From NCBI GenBank assembly GCA_964568855.1, contig CAZMSD010000005.1, forward strand, positions 1 through 64,000: a stretch of DNA of 64,000 bases, given 5' to 3'. The notes beneath the pieces are model-generated. The model saw only the letters and a program-made list of their open reading frames with translations. It searched no databases and was not told where the DNA came from. Both the position numbers and the translations under genes were made by a program. This document shows, in pieces, positions 15,843 through 24,857 of this stretch; within the stretch, counting starts at the first letter, position 1, and every line of letters starts with the position of its first letter. Source of the stretch: CAZMSD01 sp964568855. Lineage in GTDB: Bacteria; CAIWAD01.

Positions 15843-17432
15843 TCAGGATTCCAGGAGCTGCTGCAGGTCCCGGCGCAGGATCCGATGTTCCTCCTCAATG
15901 GTTTCAAGCAATGCGGGCAAGGCCTGGTAATCCTCGGCCGCGCAGGCCTGCTCGGCCTTCATCGCCGCCCTGCGCAATTCGGCCGCGCCGACATTGCCCG
16001 CGGTACCCTTGATGGAGTGCGCTTCTCTCCGGGCTTCCTCCGCGTCGGTCTGTCGCAGAGCCGCCTGCAGGGCGTCGATCCGTCGCGGCAGATCGTCCAG
16101 GAGGCTCGTCAGGATGTCCCTGGCCAGCGCTTCATCGCCCATCAGTTGCTGCATCAGGAAATCCAGGTCGAAGCCCTCGCGCTTTCGAGACTCATCCTTC
16201 ATCCTTCCGATCTCCAGTTCCTGCACGTTGTGGCGCCGGCAGGGCTGATTCAGGCTGGCCAGCGCCCGTTCCGCACCGGTTACCGCCGCTTCATCCGCTC
16301 CGTCGCCCGCGATCGCCGGCTCCTCTTCCGGATCCTGAGCCCTCGGTGCGGGGGGTACAGCCTGCATTTCCTGCAGATCGAAGGGCACGGTGAACCAGAA
16401 AGTGGATCCCCGGTCCTGGTCGCTGGCCACGCCGATCTCGCCTCCCATCAACTCCACCAGGCCGCGCGCGATGCTGAGACCCAGGCCGGTCCCACCATGC
16501 CTGCGCGTGGCGCTGGCGTCCCCCTGCCTGAAGGCCTCGAAAAGATCCGGCTGCCGGTCCTGCGAAATGCCCGCGCCCGTGTCGCTCACTTCGAAGAGGA
16601 CCAGCGCCTCCTGCGAATCGCGCTTGAGTTTGCGCACGCAGATGCAGACCTCCCCTTCCGCGGTGAACTTGATGGCGTTGGTCGTCAGGTTCTCCAGTAC
16701 CTGCCGCAGCTGTTCGGGACTTCCCCGCATGATCCGGGGCAGATCCGGATCCAGGTGACAGTGGAATCTCAGGTTCTTCGCTCCGGATTCGACGGCCGAC
16801 CTCTCGGAAATCTCTTCGAGGAAGGAGCGCAGGTCGAAATCCTCCACTTCCGCTTCCACCTCGCCCGCTTCGATCTTCGAATAATCCAGGATATCGTCCA
16901 GTACGGCTTTCAAGGACTCCCCGCGCCGTCGGATGGTCTCCGCATACTCAAGCTGTTCTTTCTCCAGGCGCGTTTCCTCGAGCAGCCCGCACATTCCAAG
17001 GATGCCGTTCAGCGGTGTCCGGACTTCGTGGCTGATGGTGGCCAGGAATTCACTCTTCGCCCTGGCGGCGGCGGAGGCTTCCCTCCTGGCCTGTTTCAGC
17101 ACCTGCTCCGTTTCATTCTGCCAGGACAGGACCCGCGCCATGGCTGCGTGGTGGATCTCCCGCTCGCTGTCCCTGGGGTCGAGCATGCGCAGGCGGAGTC
17201 CCCGGCCGGTTAAAATGCCCCCCAGCAGCCCGCCGGTCAGGATCAGCAGCAGGCTGGAAGCCAGGGTGTAGAAGCGGCCCGGAATTGAATCCGCCCGCAA
17301 CTGCTGGAGCAGGAGTATGCCCGCCAAGGCGGCCAACAGGGCCAGGCCCACGCATACCCTGTTTCTACTGAACATCCCTTTCCACTGCATCGTGACCCCC
17401 GTTCTCCGGCTTGCACCGGTTTCACTCAGCAC
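15843..17432 (-). CDS. membrane sensor histidine kinase with C-terminal Hpt domain
   Basis: 529 residues. Two hydrophobic helices (about 26-45 and 58-80) enclose a very short external loop. HisKA has the phospho-acceptor His at about 135 (SHEVRTPLNG). The HATPase_c domain (about 200-370) shows N box 'NLTTNAIKF', G1 'DTGAGI' and G2 'GGTGLGLSIA'. A linker leads to an Hpt domain with His at about 472 (AHSIKGTAGN). No receiver domain is present, although kinase-Hpt chains normally carry one between the two. The Hpt therefore needs a receiver from elsewhere; the upstream hybrid kinase has two. The GTG start overlaps the upstream stop by 11 bp; ATG 17390 is an alternative. Confidence 0.88.
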   Translation of the reverse strand: MLSETGASRRTGVTMQWKGMFSRNRVCVGLALLAALAGILLLQQLRADSIPGRFYTLASSLLLILTGGLLGGILTGRGLRLRMLDPRDSEREIHHAAMARVLSWQNETEQVLKQARREASAAARAKSEFLATISHEVRTPLNGILGMCGLLEETRLEKEQLEYAETIRRRGESLKAVLDDILDYSKIEAGEVEAEVEDFDLRSFLEEISERSAVESGAKNLRFHCHLDPDLPRIMRGSPEQLRQVLENLTTNAIKFTAEGEVCICVRKLKRDSQEALVLFEVSDTGAGISQDRQPDLFEAFRQGDASATRRHGGTGLGLSIARGLVELMGGEIGVASDQDRGSTFWFTVPFDLQEMQAVPPAPRAQDPEEEPAIAGDGADEAAVTGAERALASLNQPCRRHNVQELEIGRMKDESRKREGFDLDFLMQQLMGDEALARDILTSLLDDLPRRIDALQAALRQTDAEEARREAHSIKGTAGNVGAAELRRAAMKAEQACAAEDYQALPALLETIEEEHRILRRDLQQLLES

Positions 17433-20400
17433 CGTGATCCGACTCTGACGTCGCGCTCAGATGCTCTTCGATCGATTTACGCAGGATGGCGACGCCGTCT
17501 TCCACGCGGGGCAGCAATTCGCCCGCCGCCGTCCCGTCCCCGGCCGCCGCCGCATGCTCCAAGTCCGACGCTCTGCTGCTCAGGTCCATAGCCCCGATCT
17601 GGCCTGCGGCCCCCTTGATTGTGTGTGCTTCCCGTCTCGCCAGGGGAAGATCCGAACGACCCAGCACCTCTTTCAAGGCCGCCAGCCTCTTGGGGACATC
17701 CTCCAGGAATCCTTCCAGGATTTCCCGCACCAGGCCTTCATCGCCCAGGACCCGTTCGCGCAGAACGGCAGGCTTGAAGACCGTTCCGGAGGCCGCCTGC
17801 TTTCGATTTCCAGAGGCGGTCCGCGCCGGCCGGTCCGCGTTCGCTCTGGAATCATCGTCCGCGGGAGTGCCCGCTTTTTCCTGCCCCTCCCCACCGTGCT
17901 CCCCGCGCCGAGCCTGCCCGTCCAACCAGAATTCTATGGTCTTGGCCAGTCGATCCGCATTGATGGGCTTGGCCAGGTGGTCGTCCATCCCCGCCGCCAG
18001 GCAGGCTTCGCGGTCGCCCCGCATGGCGTTGGCCGTCATGGCGATCACCGGGATCCCGGAATCCCGCACGCCCGAATCTCCGCTCCGAATTTCACGGGTG
18101 GCTTCGTAGCCGTCGAAAACGGGCATCTGACAATCCATCAGCACCAGGTCGTAGGGCTGGCTGCGCAATGCTTCCAGGGCCTCCAGGCCGTTGTTCACCG
18201 CTTCCGCCAGGTAGCCGAGCTTGCCCAGCACGGCCAGGGCCACTTTCTGATTCACCAGGTTGTCCTCGGCCAGCAGGATCCTGGTTCTCCGGCGCCGGTC
18301 CTCCGCCAGGCTGTGCCGGGTGACCAGCTCGGCCTTAGCGCGCCGCTTCTCCGGCTCTTCGCCCAGCACCGTCTGCAGGCAGTCGTAGAGTGTGGACTGC
18401 TTCACCGGCTTGGTCAGGTAGGCCGAGAATCCAAGCTCCCGCAGGCGGGAGGCGTCGCCCCGCATGCCCAGGGCCGTCATCATCAGCAGGCGCGTGCCCT
18501 GCAGGTCGGGATCCTGCAGGATCCGGACGCCAAGCTCCTCTCCCCTGCCGTCGGGCAGCCGGCTGTCCAGGATGACCAGACGGAAGGGATCCCCGGCCCC
18601 TTCAGCCTGGCGCAACTTCTCTAGCACGCCCTCGCAGCGCTCCAGTTCCTCGTGCCGGAGCTGCCAGGAATCCAGCAGTACGGACAGCCAGCGCCGGTTG
18701 GTGGCGTTGTCTTCCACCACCAGTATCCGTTTGCCGCCGATTACAGGCCGGCTTCTAAGGGCGGCTTCCCGCGGCTGGATCTGCTTGACGAAGGAGGCCG
18801 TGAACCAGAAGGTGGATCCCTGGCCCTCCACGCTGTCGACCCCGATCTCACCGCCCATCAACTCCACCAGTTGCCGGCTGATGGAGAGGCCCAGTCCCGT
18901 GCCGCCGTACTTCCTGGTGGTGGAGGCGTCCACCTGCGTGAAGGCGCTGAAGAGCTGGGACAGGTGCTTTTCCGGAATGCCGATGCCCGTGTCGCTCACT
19001 TCGAAGCGCAGCACCGCGTGCTTCCGGTTTTCCTCCACCAGGCTCACCTTGACGCTGACTTCTCCCTCGCTGGTGAACTTGATGCCGTTGTTCACCAGGT
19101 TCACCAGCACCTGCTTCAGGCGTCCCGGGTCGCCCATCAGTGAGGAAGGCACCCAGGGTTCGATGAGGTGCACGAACTCGAGGCCCTGCTCCTGTGCCCG
19201 CAGCGCCAGCAGGTCGCCCATCTCCTCCAGCGTGGTCCGCAGGTCGAACTGGAGGGTCTCTATCTCCAGCTTGCCCGCTTCGATCTTCGAGAAATCGAGG
19301 ATATCGTTGATGATGGTCAGCAGGGATTCGGCGCTGGACTGCACCGTCCGGGCGAATTCGCGCTGCGTTTCATCCAGCTCCGTGTCCAGCAGCAGGCCCG
19401 ACATCCCCAGCACGCCGTTCATCGGCGTGCGAATCTCGTGACTCATGTTGGCCAGGAATTCGCCCTTGGCGGCATTGGCGGAATCGGCCTGCTGCTTGGC
19501 CGCACGCAGCTCCTTGAGCGCGTTCTCCAACTCGGTGGAAATCTCTTTTTCACGGCTCAGGGCGGCGGCAATGCGGATGTTGCTGCGCCGCTGCTCCTGT
19601 TCCGCCTCCATTCTTTTCAGCGAGCCGGCCAGGATGTCCCTCACCGCGCGCAGGAAGTCCTCGTCTTCAGGCTTGAAACCCACCCCGGCGGCGTTGAACA
19701 GGGTTATCAGGGCCTTCAGTTCGGCGCCCACTCGGATCGGCAGAATACAGTGGCCATGGTTGCGGATCTCCGCGTGAAGGCATTCGTGATCAGCGTCCAC
19801 CTGGTTGCTGAACACGATCTCGTCTCGCAGCGCCGCCCTGCCGCAGAGACAATGTCCGTAAGACACCCGGGCGCAGGTTTTGCGCACTTGCGGGGAGAGG
19901 ATGCGCTCGTCCACGAGTCGGAGTTCGCCGCTTTCTTCATCGTTGATGAAGACCACGCCGCGGTCGATCACTCCAAGGAAGCCTAGTTCGGTGAGCAGGA
20001 CCAAGGCCCTGCGCAGCAGGTCCTCGGTGGATTCGGCCAGGATGCCCAGTTGCAGGACGCGGTTGAGGGCGGCCCGCGAGTCCACCTCCTGCTGCAGGCG
20101 CTCCTCTGATTTTCTGCGCTCGGTGATGTCCCTGACGAAGCAGGAGTACTGGATGCCCCCCCGCAGCTGGATCCTGCTGAAACGAAGCTCGAGGGGGAAT
20201 TCGCCCCCGGCGACCCGGACGCCGGTCCGTTCCAGGGAGCTGCCGTCCACCAGCGACACGTTGCTGCGCAGGAAGGCCGCCACGCTCTCCCGCGAGCCAT
20301 CCGCCTCACCCGCGGGAACCAGCAGGTTGATGGACTGGCCCAGCACCGCGGCTTCCTCGTAGCCGAAGATCCGTTCCGCCGAACGGTTGAAGGACTGGAT

Positions 20401-22173
20401 GATTCCATAGCCGTCGAGGCGGATGACGCCGTCCACCGCCGACTGCAGGATGGCCTGGTTGGTGGCTTCGCTGATCTGCAGGTCCGTGGTGCGCCGTTCG
20501 ACCTTCTGCTCGAGTGAATGGTTGAGCCGCCGGATCTCTTCGGCCTGGCGCAGGGCCTCCTGCGACTGCTCCTTCAGCCGGTCCACCAGGTTTTTGAAGG
20601 CCAGTCCCAGCCGGCCCACTTCATCCTCGCCCAGCACCGTGAGACGCACGCTTTCGTCGCCGGAGGCCAGGCGGCCGGCCTGGCTGGTGAGCAGGCTGAT
20701 GGGCCTGGTCAGGCGGCGCAGGACCAGCAGGCTCAGGATGCCGGTGCCAAGGATGGCGATCAGGGCGATCAGCAGCACCTGCCCGCCCAGCTCACTCACG
20801 GGAGCCATGACCTCGTCCTCGTGGGCCGTCAGCACCAGGCCGAGAAACTCTTTCTCAGAAAGCCGCAGACGGCCGCCCACGTGCACATGGTCCTGCTGCG
20901 GATTCCAGACTACTGGTCTACCCGGGTTTATGATCGCCGACCAGGCAGCCGGATCATGCTGCTGCAATCCATCCTCCTGGCCGAATTCGAAGCTCCAGAC
21001 CTGCTCGGGATCAGGGTGGCGCAGGAGACCGCCCCGCGAATTGGTCAACTGGAGGCTGAACTTGCTTCCGCTCTCCAGGGCGTCGATGGTGGACTTGGCA
21101 TCGGTGGTGAGCACCAGCAGGGCGAAACGCCCGCCCAGGAAGCCGCGGTTCCGGCCCTCTATCTCGATCAGCTCCTCGAGCCGCTGTTGCAGCATGCCGC
21201 TGAACTCGGAATAAGCCCGCTCTTCGAAGGTGGCGGCGGCCTCGCGGCAGAGACCCGCCTCCAGCAGGCCAAGAGCCAGTCGCTCGGCGCGCACCAGGCT
21301 GGCGTGCAACTGGCCGAACTGCGCCAGGGCGGAGCGCAGCTCGGAATCTGAGACCGTTCTCAGGTCCTCCAGCCTGTTCCGGACCCGTTCCACCCGGCCG
21401 CCGTACGCGGCAATCCACTGCTGATCGCCGCTCTGCACGGCTTCGGTGGCGGCCCTGCGCGCAGTCCTGCTCTCATCCCGCAGGTCGAACAGCAGTTTCT
21501 GAAGCCGGCCGGCGGGCTCGGAGCCTTCCTCGGCCGAAGCGAAGAAGACGGGAGTCACGAATCGCTGAACCGGTTGCCAGGGTATCAGGACCCTCCCGCC
21601 CTCGCGCTTAAGACCGATGGTTCCCACGTGCACTTCATCGGGGGCCAGCATTCGCCCCGCCTGGAGGAAATCGCTCTCGAAGCGGTCTGCCAACTTTCTA
21701 TCGGGAATGACTCGGGGACGTTTTCCGGCCTCCTGAGCTTTGTCCACCCTGACCAGCTCGCGCCCCGTGGCGGAATCCAGCAGTTGAAGCTGCAGGTAGC
21801 CATTGGATTCGATGGTCACTCGAAAAAGGTGGGTCAGGTGCTCGCGCCAGTCATCCGTACTCATCCGGTTGACTTTATCCAGGCCGCGGCCCTGAATCGC
21901 CCGGCCCAGACCTTGAACGGACTGCGAACGGTTCAGCAGCAGCAGGTCTACGCGCGGCTGGGCGACGGCGCGCTCGAGGCGCTCCATCAGGTGGGAATGG
22001 GATTTCTGCATGGAGGCGACCGCGTCGTCCATCAGCAGCCGGCGCGCTTGTCCGAAAGTGAGCCAGGCCGCCAGCAGCACGGCGAGTACCGTGGCGCCCA
22101 TGGCGGTAACCGCCAGCTTGACCACGATAGGTACCCGGCTGAAGGACGTGCTGCCGCTGCGGGTGAGGCTCAT
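17422..22173 (-). CDS. large hybrid sensor histidine kinase (HAMP-PAS-GAF-HisKA-HATPase-REC-REC-Hpt)
   Basis: 1,583 residues. TM1 is about 18-40, followed by a long extracytoplasmic sensor region (about 41-455) and TM2 near 458-480. Then come HAMP, a PAS domain ('DGVIRLDGYGIIQSFNRSAERIFGYEE'-type start, about 570-690) and a Cys/His-rich GAF domain (GHCLCG, DADHECLH, NHGHC). HisKA has His912 (SHEIRTPMNG), followed by HATPase. Receiver 1 has Asp1203 (VILDSRLPDG), receiver 2 Asp1347 (LMDCQMPVFDG), and the Hpt domain His1517 (AHTIKGAAG). This is a full multistep phosphorelay chain in one protein. It has no obvious output regulator next to it, so the final target is unknown. It overlaps the next kinase by 11 bp. 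Confidence 0.93.
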   Translation of the reverse strand: MSLTRSGSTSFSRVPIVVKLAVTAMGATVLAVLLAAWLTFGQARRLLMDDAVASMQKSHSHLMERLERAVAQPRVDLLLLNRSQSVQGLGRAIQGRGLDKVNRMSTDDWREHLTHLFRVTIESNGYLQLQLLDSATGRELVRVDKAQEAGKRPRVIPDRKLADRFESDFLQAGRMLAPDEVHVGTIGLKREGGRVLIPWQPVQRFVTPVFFASAEEGSEPAGRLQKLLFDLRDESRTARRAATEAVQSGDQQWIAAYGGRVERVRNRLEDLRTVSDSELRSALAQFGQLHASLVRAERLALGLLEAGLCREAAATFEERAYSEFSGMLQQRLEELIEIEGRNRGFLGGRFALLVLTTDAKSTIDALESGSKFSLQLTNSRGGLLRHPDPEQVWSFEFGQEDGLQQHDPAAWSAIINPGRPVVWNPQQDHVHVGGRLRLSEKEFLGLVLTAHEDEVMAPVSELGGQVLLIALIAILGTGILSLLVLRRLTRPISLLTSQAGRLASGDESVRLTVLGEDEVGRLGLAFKNLVDRLKEQSQEALRQAEEIRRLNHSLEQKVERRTTDLQISEATNQAILQSAVDGVIRLDGYGIIQSFNRSAERIFGYEEAAVLGQSINLLVPAGEADGSRESVAAFLRSNVSLVDGSSLERTGVRVAGGEFPLELRFSRIQLRGGIQYSCFVRDITERRKSEERLQQEVDSRAALNRVLQLGILAESTEDLLRRALVLLTELGFLGVIDRGVVFINDEESGELRLVDERILSPQVRKTCARVSYGHCLCGRAALRDEIVFSNQVDADHECLHAEIRNHGHCILPIRVGAELKALITLFNAAGVGFKPEDEDFLRAVRDILAGSLKRMEAEQEQRRSNIRIAAALSREKEISTELENALKELRAAKQQADSANAAKGEFLANMSHEIRTPMNGVLGMSGLLLDTELDETQREFARTVQSSAESLLTIINDILDFSKIEAGKLEIETLQFDLRTTLEEMGDLLALRAQEQGLEFVHLIEPWVPSSLMGDPGRLKQVLVNLVNNGIKFTSEGEVSVKVSLVEENRKHAVLRFEVSDTGIGIPEKHLSQLFSAFTQVDASTTRKYGGTGLGLSISRQLVELMGGEIGVDSVEGQGSTFWFTASFVKQIQPREAALRSRPVIGGKRILVVEDNATNRRWLSVLLDSWQLRHEELERCEGVLEKLRQAEGAGDPFRLVILDSRLPDGRGEELGVRILQDPDLQGTRLLMMTALGMRGDASRLRELGFSAYLTKPVKQSTLYDCLQTVLGEEPEKRRAKAELVTRHSLAEDRRRRTRILLAEDNLVNQKVALAVLGKLGYLAEAVNNGLEALEALRSQPYDLVLMDCQMPVFDGYEATREIRSGDSGVRDSGIPVIAMTANAMRGDREACLAAGMDDHLAKPINADRLAKTIEFWLDGQARRGEHGGEGQEKAGTPADDDSRANADRPARTASGNRKQAASGTVFKPAVLRERVLGDEGLVREILEGFLEDVPKRLAALKEVLGRSDLPLARREAHTIKGAAGQIGAMDLSSRASDLEHAAAAGDGTAAGELLPRVEDGVAILRKSIEEHLSATSESDHGAE

Positions 22174-22267
22174 CGAAAGGACTCCAGCTACTCCATTTGA
22201 ATATGGACGCTGGTTCCTTATCGACCGCCCCAGAGGCTGGATTCAGTTTGGAGGGCTCCGGTCTGTC

Positions 22268-22307
22268 GGAACCTGAGGATCGCCGGAGGCCTCAAGTCCG
22301 AGGTTCC
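22268..22307 (-). terminator. possible terminator hairpin between propeller and kinase genes
   Basis: An interrupted inverted repeat lies just after the stop of the 22312-23412 gene: GGAACC pairs with GGTTCC and TGAGG with CCTCA on the reverse strand. There is no T tract, so termination would be inefficient or Rho-assisted. Confidence 0.35.
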
Positions 22308-22311
22308 CGGT

Positions 22312-23412
22312 TCAGCGTAAGAGCAGTACCCGGCGCACCTGCGGCGGCAGGCCCTCCGTCTCCACGCTGAGGAAATAGGGACCGCTGGGCAGGTTCGCCG
22401 CGTGGAATGTGGCTGTATGGCTTCCCGGCGGCAGGCGCCCATCCAGCAGGGTGGCTGCCAGGCGCCCCAGCAGGTCATAGGCGCGGACGCGCAGGTGGGC
22501 GTCGCGCAGAAGTTCGATCTTCAGCCTGGTACTTGGATTGAAGGGGCTGGGATGGGCCGGTCCTACGCGCAGGCTTCCCGGTCTGAGTTCACCGCGCTCG
22601 TTCACGGAGCTGGGGGGCATCTCGACCAGGTCGAGTGTGTTGGCGCCCATGTTGGGCACGGCCAGGATCTCGCCCGGGATGTCGTACCAGATGTCGGCCG
22701 GTCCATCGTGCCCGGTGGAAACGCTCTCAGGCGGACCGGCGAAATCAGGGCTGTAGCGAAAAACCGCGTTGCTGCTCCAGCTGGAGACGTAGACGAAACC
22801 CAGGGCGTCGAAGGCCAGACCGTCCAGGTTGTCAAGGTCCGTCTCGCAGAGAGTGCTCAGCTCCCCGTCCGGAAGGGCCACCGCCTGGATCGGCGAGTCG
22901 ACTCGAAAGGAGCACAACAGCAGGCGCCCGTTGCCGGCATCGTGCAGGAGCCCATTGGGCGAGGAGAGTCCGTCGTCGAGCAGGATCTCCGCTTCCTCGG
23001 CCAGCGGATCGATGCTGTGAACGCGGTTCTGATTGGTGTCCGAAACGTAGAGCAGGGCACCGTCCGTGCACAGGTCGTTCAGGAAGAGGGCGCCGTCCAC
23101 GGGCAGATCCAGGACGGGGTTGCCGTCCTCGAGCTGGAAGCCTTTCACGCTGGTCTGGTCGGTCACATAGAGCACGCCGTCCAGGATGGCCATGCCCTTG
23201 GGAGAATCGAGACCCGAGTCGATCCAGCTGCTCGTTTCCCCCCCGTCGTCCACCTGCGTGATACTCCCGTCACCGGCGTTGGAGACCAGCCAGCGGGAGG
23301 CCGGGGCGTCGCGGATCACACTCTCGGGCGCGTCGTACTGTGCCGCCGAGGTGCAGACCAGCAGCATCACCGCCGGCAGAGCGGTCCGAATAACGGTGCG
23401 AGGTTCTAACAT
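22312..23412 (-). CDS. secreted NHL/SMP-30-like beta-propeller protein with sorting domain
   Basis: 366 residues. ATG 23412 follows AAGGAGAG. Signal peptide about 1-23. Repeated propeller strands appear as 'GDGSITQVDD', 'PKGMAILDGVLYVTD', 'LCTDGALLYVSDTNQNRVHSI', 'PNGLLHDAGNGRLLL' and 'LDGLAFDALGFVYVSSWSSN', in the style of SMP-30/gluconolactonase and NHL repeats. The C-terminal about 80 residues (HPSPFNPSTRLKIELL to VRRVLLLR) are the FCB-type sorting module. No catalytic metal site can be assigned, so a binding role is likely. It is upstream of the large hybrid kinase on the same strand. Confidence 0.85.
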   Translation of the reverse strand: MLEPRTVIRTALPAVMLLVCTSAAQYDAPESVIRDAPASRWLVSNAGDGSITQVDDGGETSSWIDSGLDSPKGMAILDGVLYVTDQTSVKGFQLEDGNPVLDLPVDGALFLNDLCTDGALLYVSDTNQNRVHSIDPLAEEAEILLDDGLSSPNGLLHDAGNGRLLLCSFRVDSPIQAVALPDGELSTLCETDLDNLDGLAFDALGFVYVSSWSSNAVFRYSPDFAGPPESVSTGHDGPADIWYDIPGEILAVPNMGANTLDLVEMPPSSVNERGELRPGSLRVGPAHPSPFNPSTRLKIELLRDAHLRVRAYDLLGRLAATLLDGRLPPGSHTATFHAANLPSGPYFLSVETEGLPPQVRRVLLLR

Positions 23413-23570
23413 CGATCTCTCCTTTCCTCGTACGGTGCCGTTGTCTCCGCGCGAATTTCCCTTGGAATCATGGGACGCGCCTCTCACGACATGGGCGCTT
23501 ACCGGGAGTGCCGGCCTGAGGCGTGTTACAAAACTGTTCCGTCCCGGCGGTGTGTCGCGGCGTCTCTGTA

Positions 23571-24080
23571 CTACAGGAGTCCGGGCGCGATGGCTCCCTC
23601 GTGGACCAGCAGCGACCGCTTCTGCTCGATTCCAGGCCGATAGCCCACCATCGACCCGTCGGCGCCGATCAGCCGGTGGCAGGGGATCACGATGGCGATG
23701 GGGTTGGCGCCGCCGGCGCGACCGACGGCCCGCGTGGCGCGCGGAGCGCCGATCCGGCGGGCCAGTTCTCCGTAGGAGCGGGTGGCGCCGTAGGGAATCC
23801 TGCGCAGCTCCGACCACACCTGTTGCTGGAAGGGAGTGCCGCCCGGATCGAGGGGCAGTTCGAAGTCCCGGCGCCGTCCTTTGAAGTACTCGGCCAGTTG
23901 GCGGGCCACCTTCGAGCAGCGGTTCGGGTCGACGATCTGTTCCTCCGCCCCGGGAACGCGGTAGTCCTCGAGTCTCAGGTTCGCGGGCATGAAATCGACG
24001 CAGCGCAGGGTTCCCTCCCCGTCCACGGCGAAAACCAGCCAGCCCAGCGGAGTATGAAGTTCGTGAACGTATAGACGCAT
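23571..24080 (-). CDS. ogt: methylated-DNA--[protein]-cysteine S-methyltransferase
   Basis: 169 residues from ATG 24080 (MRLYVHELHTPLG). It transfers alkyl groups from O6-alkylguanine in DNA to its own cysteine in a suicidal repair reaction. The acceptor is Cys134 in the invariant PCHR motif (IVIPCHRLIG). The helix-turn-helix 'IPYGATRSYGELA' that inserts into the minor groove is at 95-107. There is no Ada-type N-terminal domain, so this is a stand-alone Ogt/MGMT. The upstream region contains two tandem 17-bp repeats. Confidence 0.95.
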   Translation of the reverse strand: MRLYVHELHTPLGWLVFAVDGEGTLRCVDFMPANLRLEDYRVPGAEEQIVDPNRCSKVARQLAEYFKGRRRDFELPLDPGGTPFQQQVWSELRRIPYGATRSYGELARRIGAPRATRAVGRAGGANPIAIVIPCHRLIGADGSMVGYRPGIEQKRSLLVHEGAIAPGLL

Positions 24081-24116
24081 CGGCCCGCTCCCGGATCCTG
24101 CAACGGCGGCTGCCGG

Positions 24117-24150
24117 ACGCAACACACCCGGTGACGCAACACACCCGGTA
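24117..24150. repeat. two tandem 17-bp repeats upstream of ogt
   Basis: ACGCAACACACCCGGTG at 24117-24133 is directly followed by the same unit with one final mismatch (24134-24150). The array begins 37 bp upstream of the ogt start codon, so it may lie in the promoter or leader. Confidence 0.7.
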
Positions 24151-24285
24151 ATGTAACGAGCCTTCGGCGGAGGTGAAACGCGGGCGAGGTCCGCGGAGAA
24201 ACCGCGGCCGGCAGTGCAGGGCGGTGTTTGCGCGCCGCGACGGATGTCCCTGTGACGGGCGGCGCCCGCTTGCCGCGGGCGCCGA

Positions 24286-24357
24286 TGACCCCAAGGGGAA
24301 TTGAACCCCTGTTGCCAGGTTGAAAACCTGGAGTCCTAACCTCTAGACGATGGGGCC
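24286..24357 (-). tRNA. tRNA-Glu(UUC)
   Basis: Reverse strand. Acceptor GGCCCCA pairs with TGGGGTC, discriminator A. Anticodon loop TTTTCAA on stem CCAGG/CCTGG gives UUC. It is the last gene of the four-tRNA unit Pro-Arg-His-Glu. Confidence 0.96.
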
Positions 24358-24393
24358 TCTGAAAAGTTATCCAGGTCTCGGGGAGCCGGATAA

Positions 24394-24468
24394 GGTGGAA
24401 GAGGGGACTTGAACCCCCGACCTCCTGGGCCACAACCAGGCGCTCTGACCAACTGAGCTACATCCACC
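24394..24468 (-). tRNA. tRNA-His(GUG)
   Basis: Reverse strand. Anticodon loop TTGTGGC on stem CCTGG/CCAGG gives GUG. The 5' end starts with an extra G opposite C73, the histidine identity element. There is a probable T-T mismatch at acceptor pair 6-67. It is the third gene of the tRNA unit. Confidence 0.94.
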
Positions 24469-24479
24469 ATGTTTTCCCA

Positions 24480-24552
24480 CGCGCCCGGAAGGAATCGAAC
24501 CTTCAACCTACGGCTTAGAAGGCCGGTGCTCTATCCATTGAGCTACGAGCGC
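24480..24552 (-). tRNA. tRNA-Arg(UCU)
   Basis: Reverse strand. Acceptor GCGCTCG pairs with CGGGCGC (one G-T pair), discriminator G. Anticodon loop CTTCTAA gives UCU. It is the second gene of the tRNA unit, 11 bp from tRNA-His. Confidence 0.95.
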
Positions 24553-24583
24553 TCGAACCGTTCCGGGCAGCGCGCATCGGCAG

Positions 24584-24657
24584 TCGGGGCGACTGGATTT
24601 GAACCAGCGACCTCCTGCTCCCAAAGCAGGCGCGCTACCGGACTGCGCAACGCCCCG
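24584..24657 (-). tRNA. tRNA-Pro(UGG)
   Basis: Reverse strand. Acceptor CGGGGCG pairs with CGCCCCG, discriminator A. Anticodon loop TTTGGGA gives UGG. It is the first gene of the unit, next to the promoter. Confidence 0.96.
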
Positions 24658-24680
24658 TGTCAACAATGAACAGACAAGAA

Positions 24681-24709
24681 TTTTATCAATACCCTCTATT
24701 CAAGTCAAG
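24681..24709 (-). promoter_or_regulatory. sigma70-type promoter of the Pro-Arg-His-Glu tRNA operon
   Basis: On the reverse strand TTGACT (24709-24704) and TAAAAT (24686-24681) are separated by 17 bp. The -10 box ends 23 bp before the tRNA-Pro 5' end. The surrounding 60 bp are AT-rich compared with the window. Confidence 0.8.
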
Positions 24710-24803
24710 ATGCCTTGAGAACCGAAATGCAGGGAGCTTCCTCCCGTGATTCATGATCCGGATACGGCGGCGCGCGTGTATTTCGGGTGGGGTACGGTCG
24801 GGA

Positions 24804-24832
24804 GAAAAAGAAAGGGCCTGCGCGAGGCCCTT
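24804..24832 (-). terminator. intrinsic terminator of the HU-type gene
   Basis: Reverse-strand hairpin AAGGGCCT/AGGCCCTT with a 5-nt loop, followed by TCTTTTTC. It lies 26 bp after the stop codon of the 24858-25142 gene. Confidence 0.85.
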
Positions 24833-24857
24833 CATGCAATCACTCGATCCACGGGGG

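Noticed and set aside
24286..24657. tRNA cluster as an integration site for a mobile element
   Set aside because: No integrase and no partial tRNA duplicate is visible in the window.
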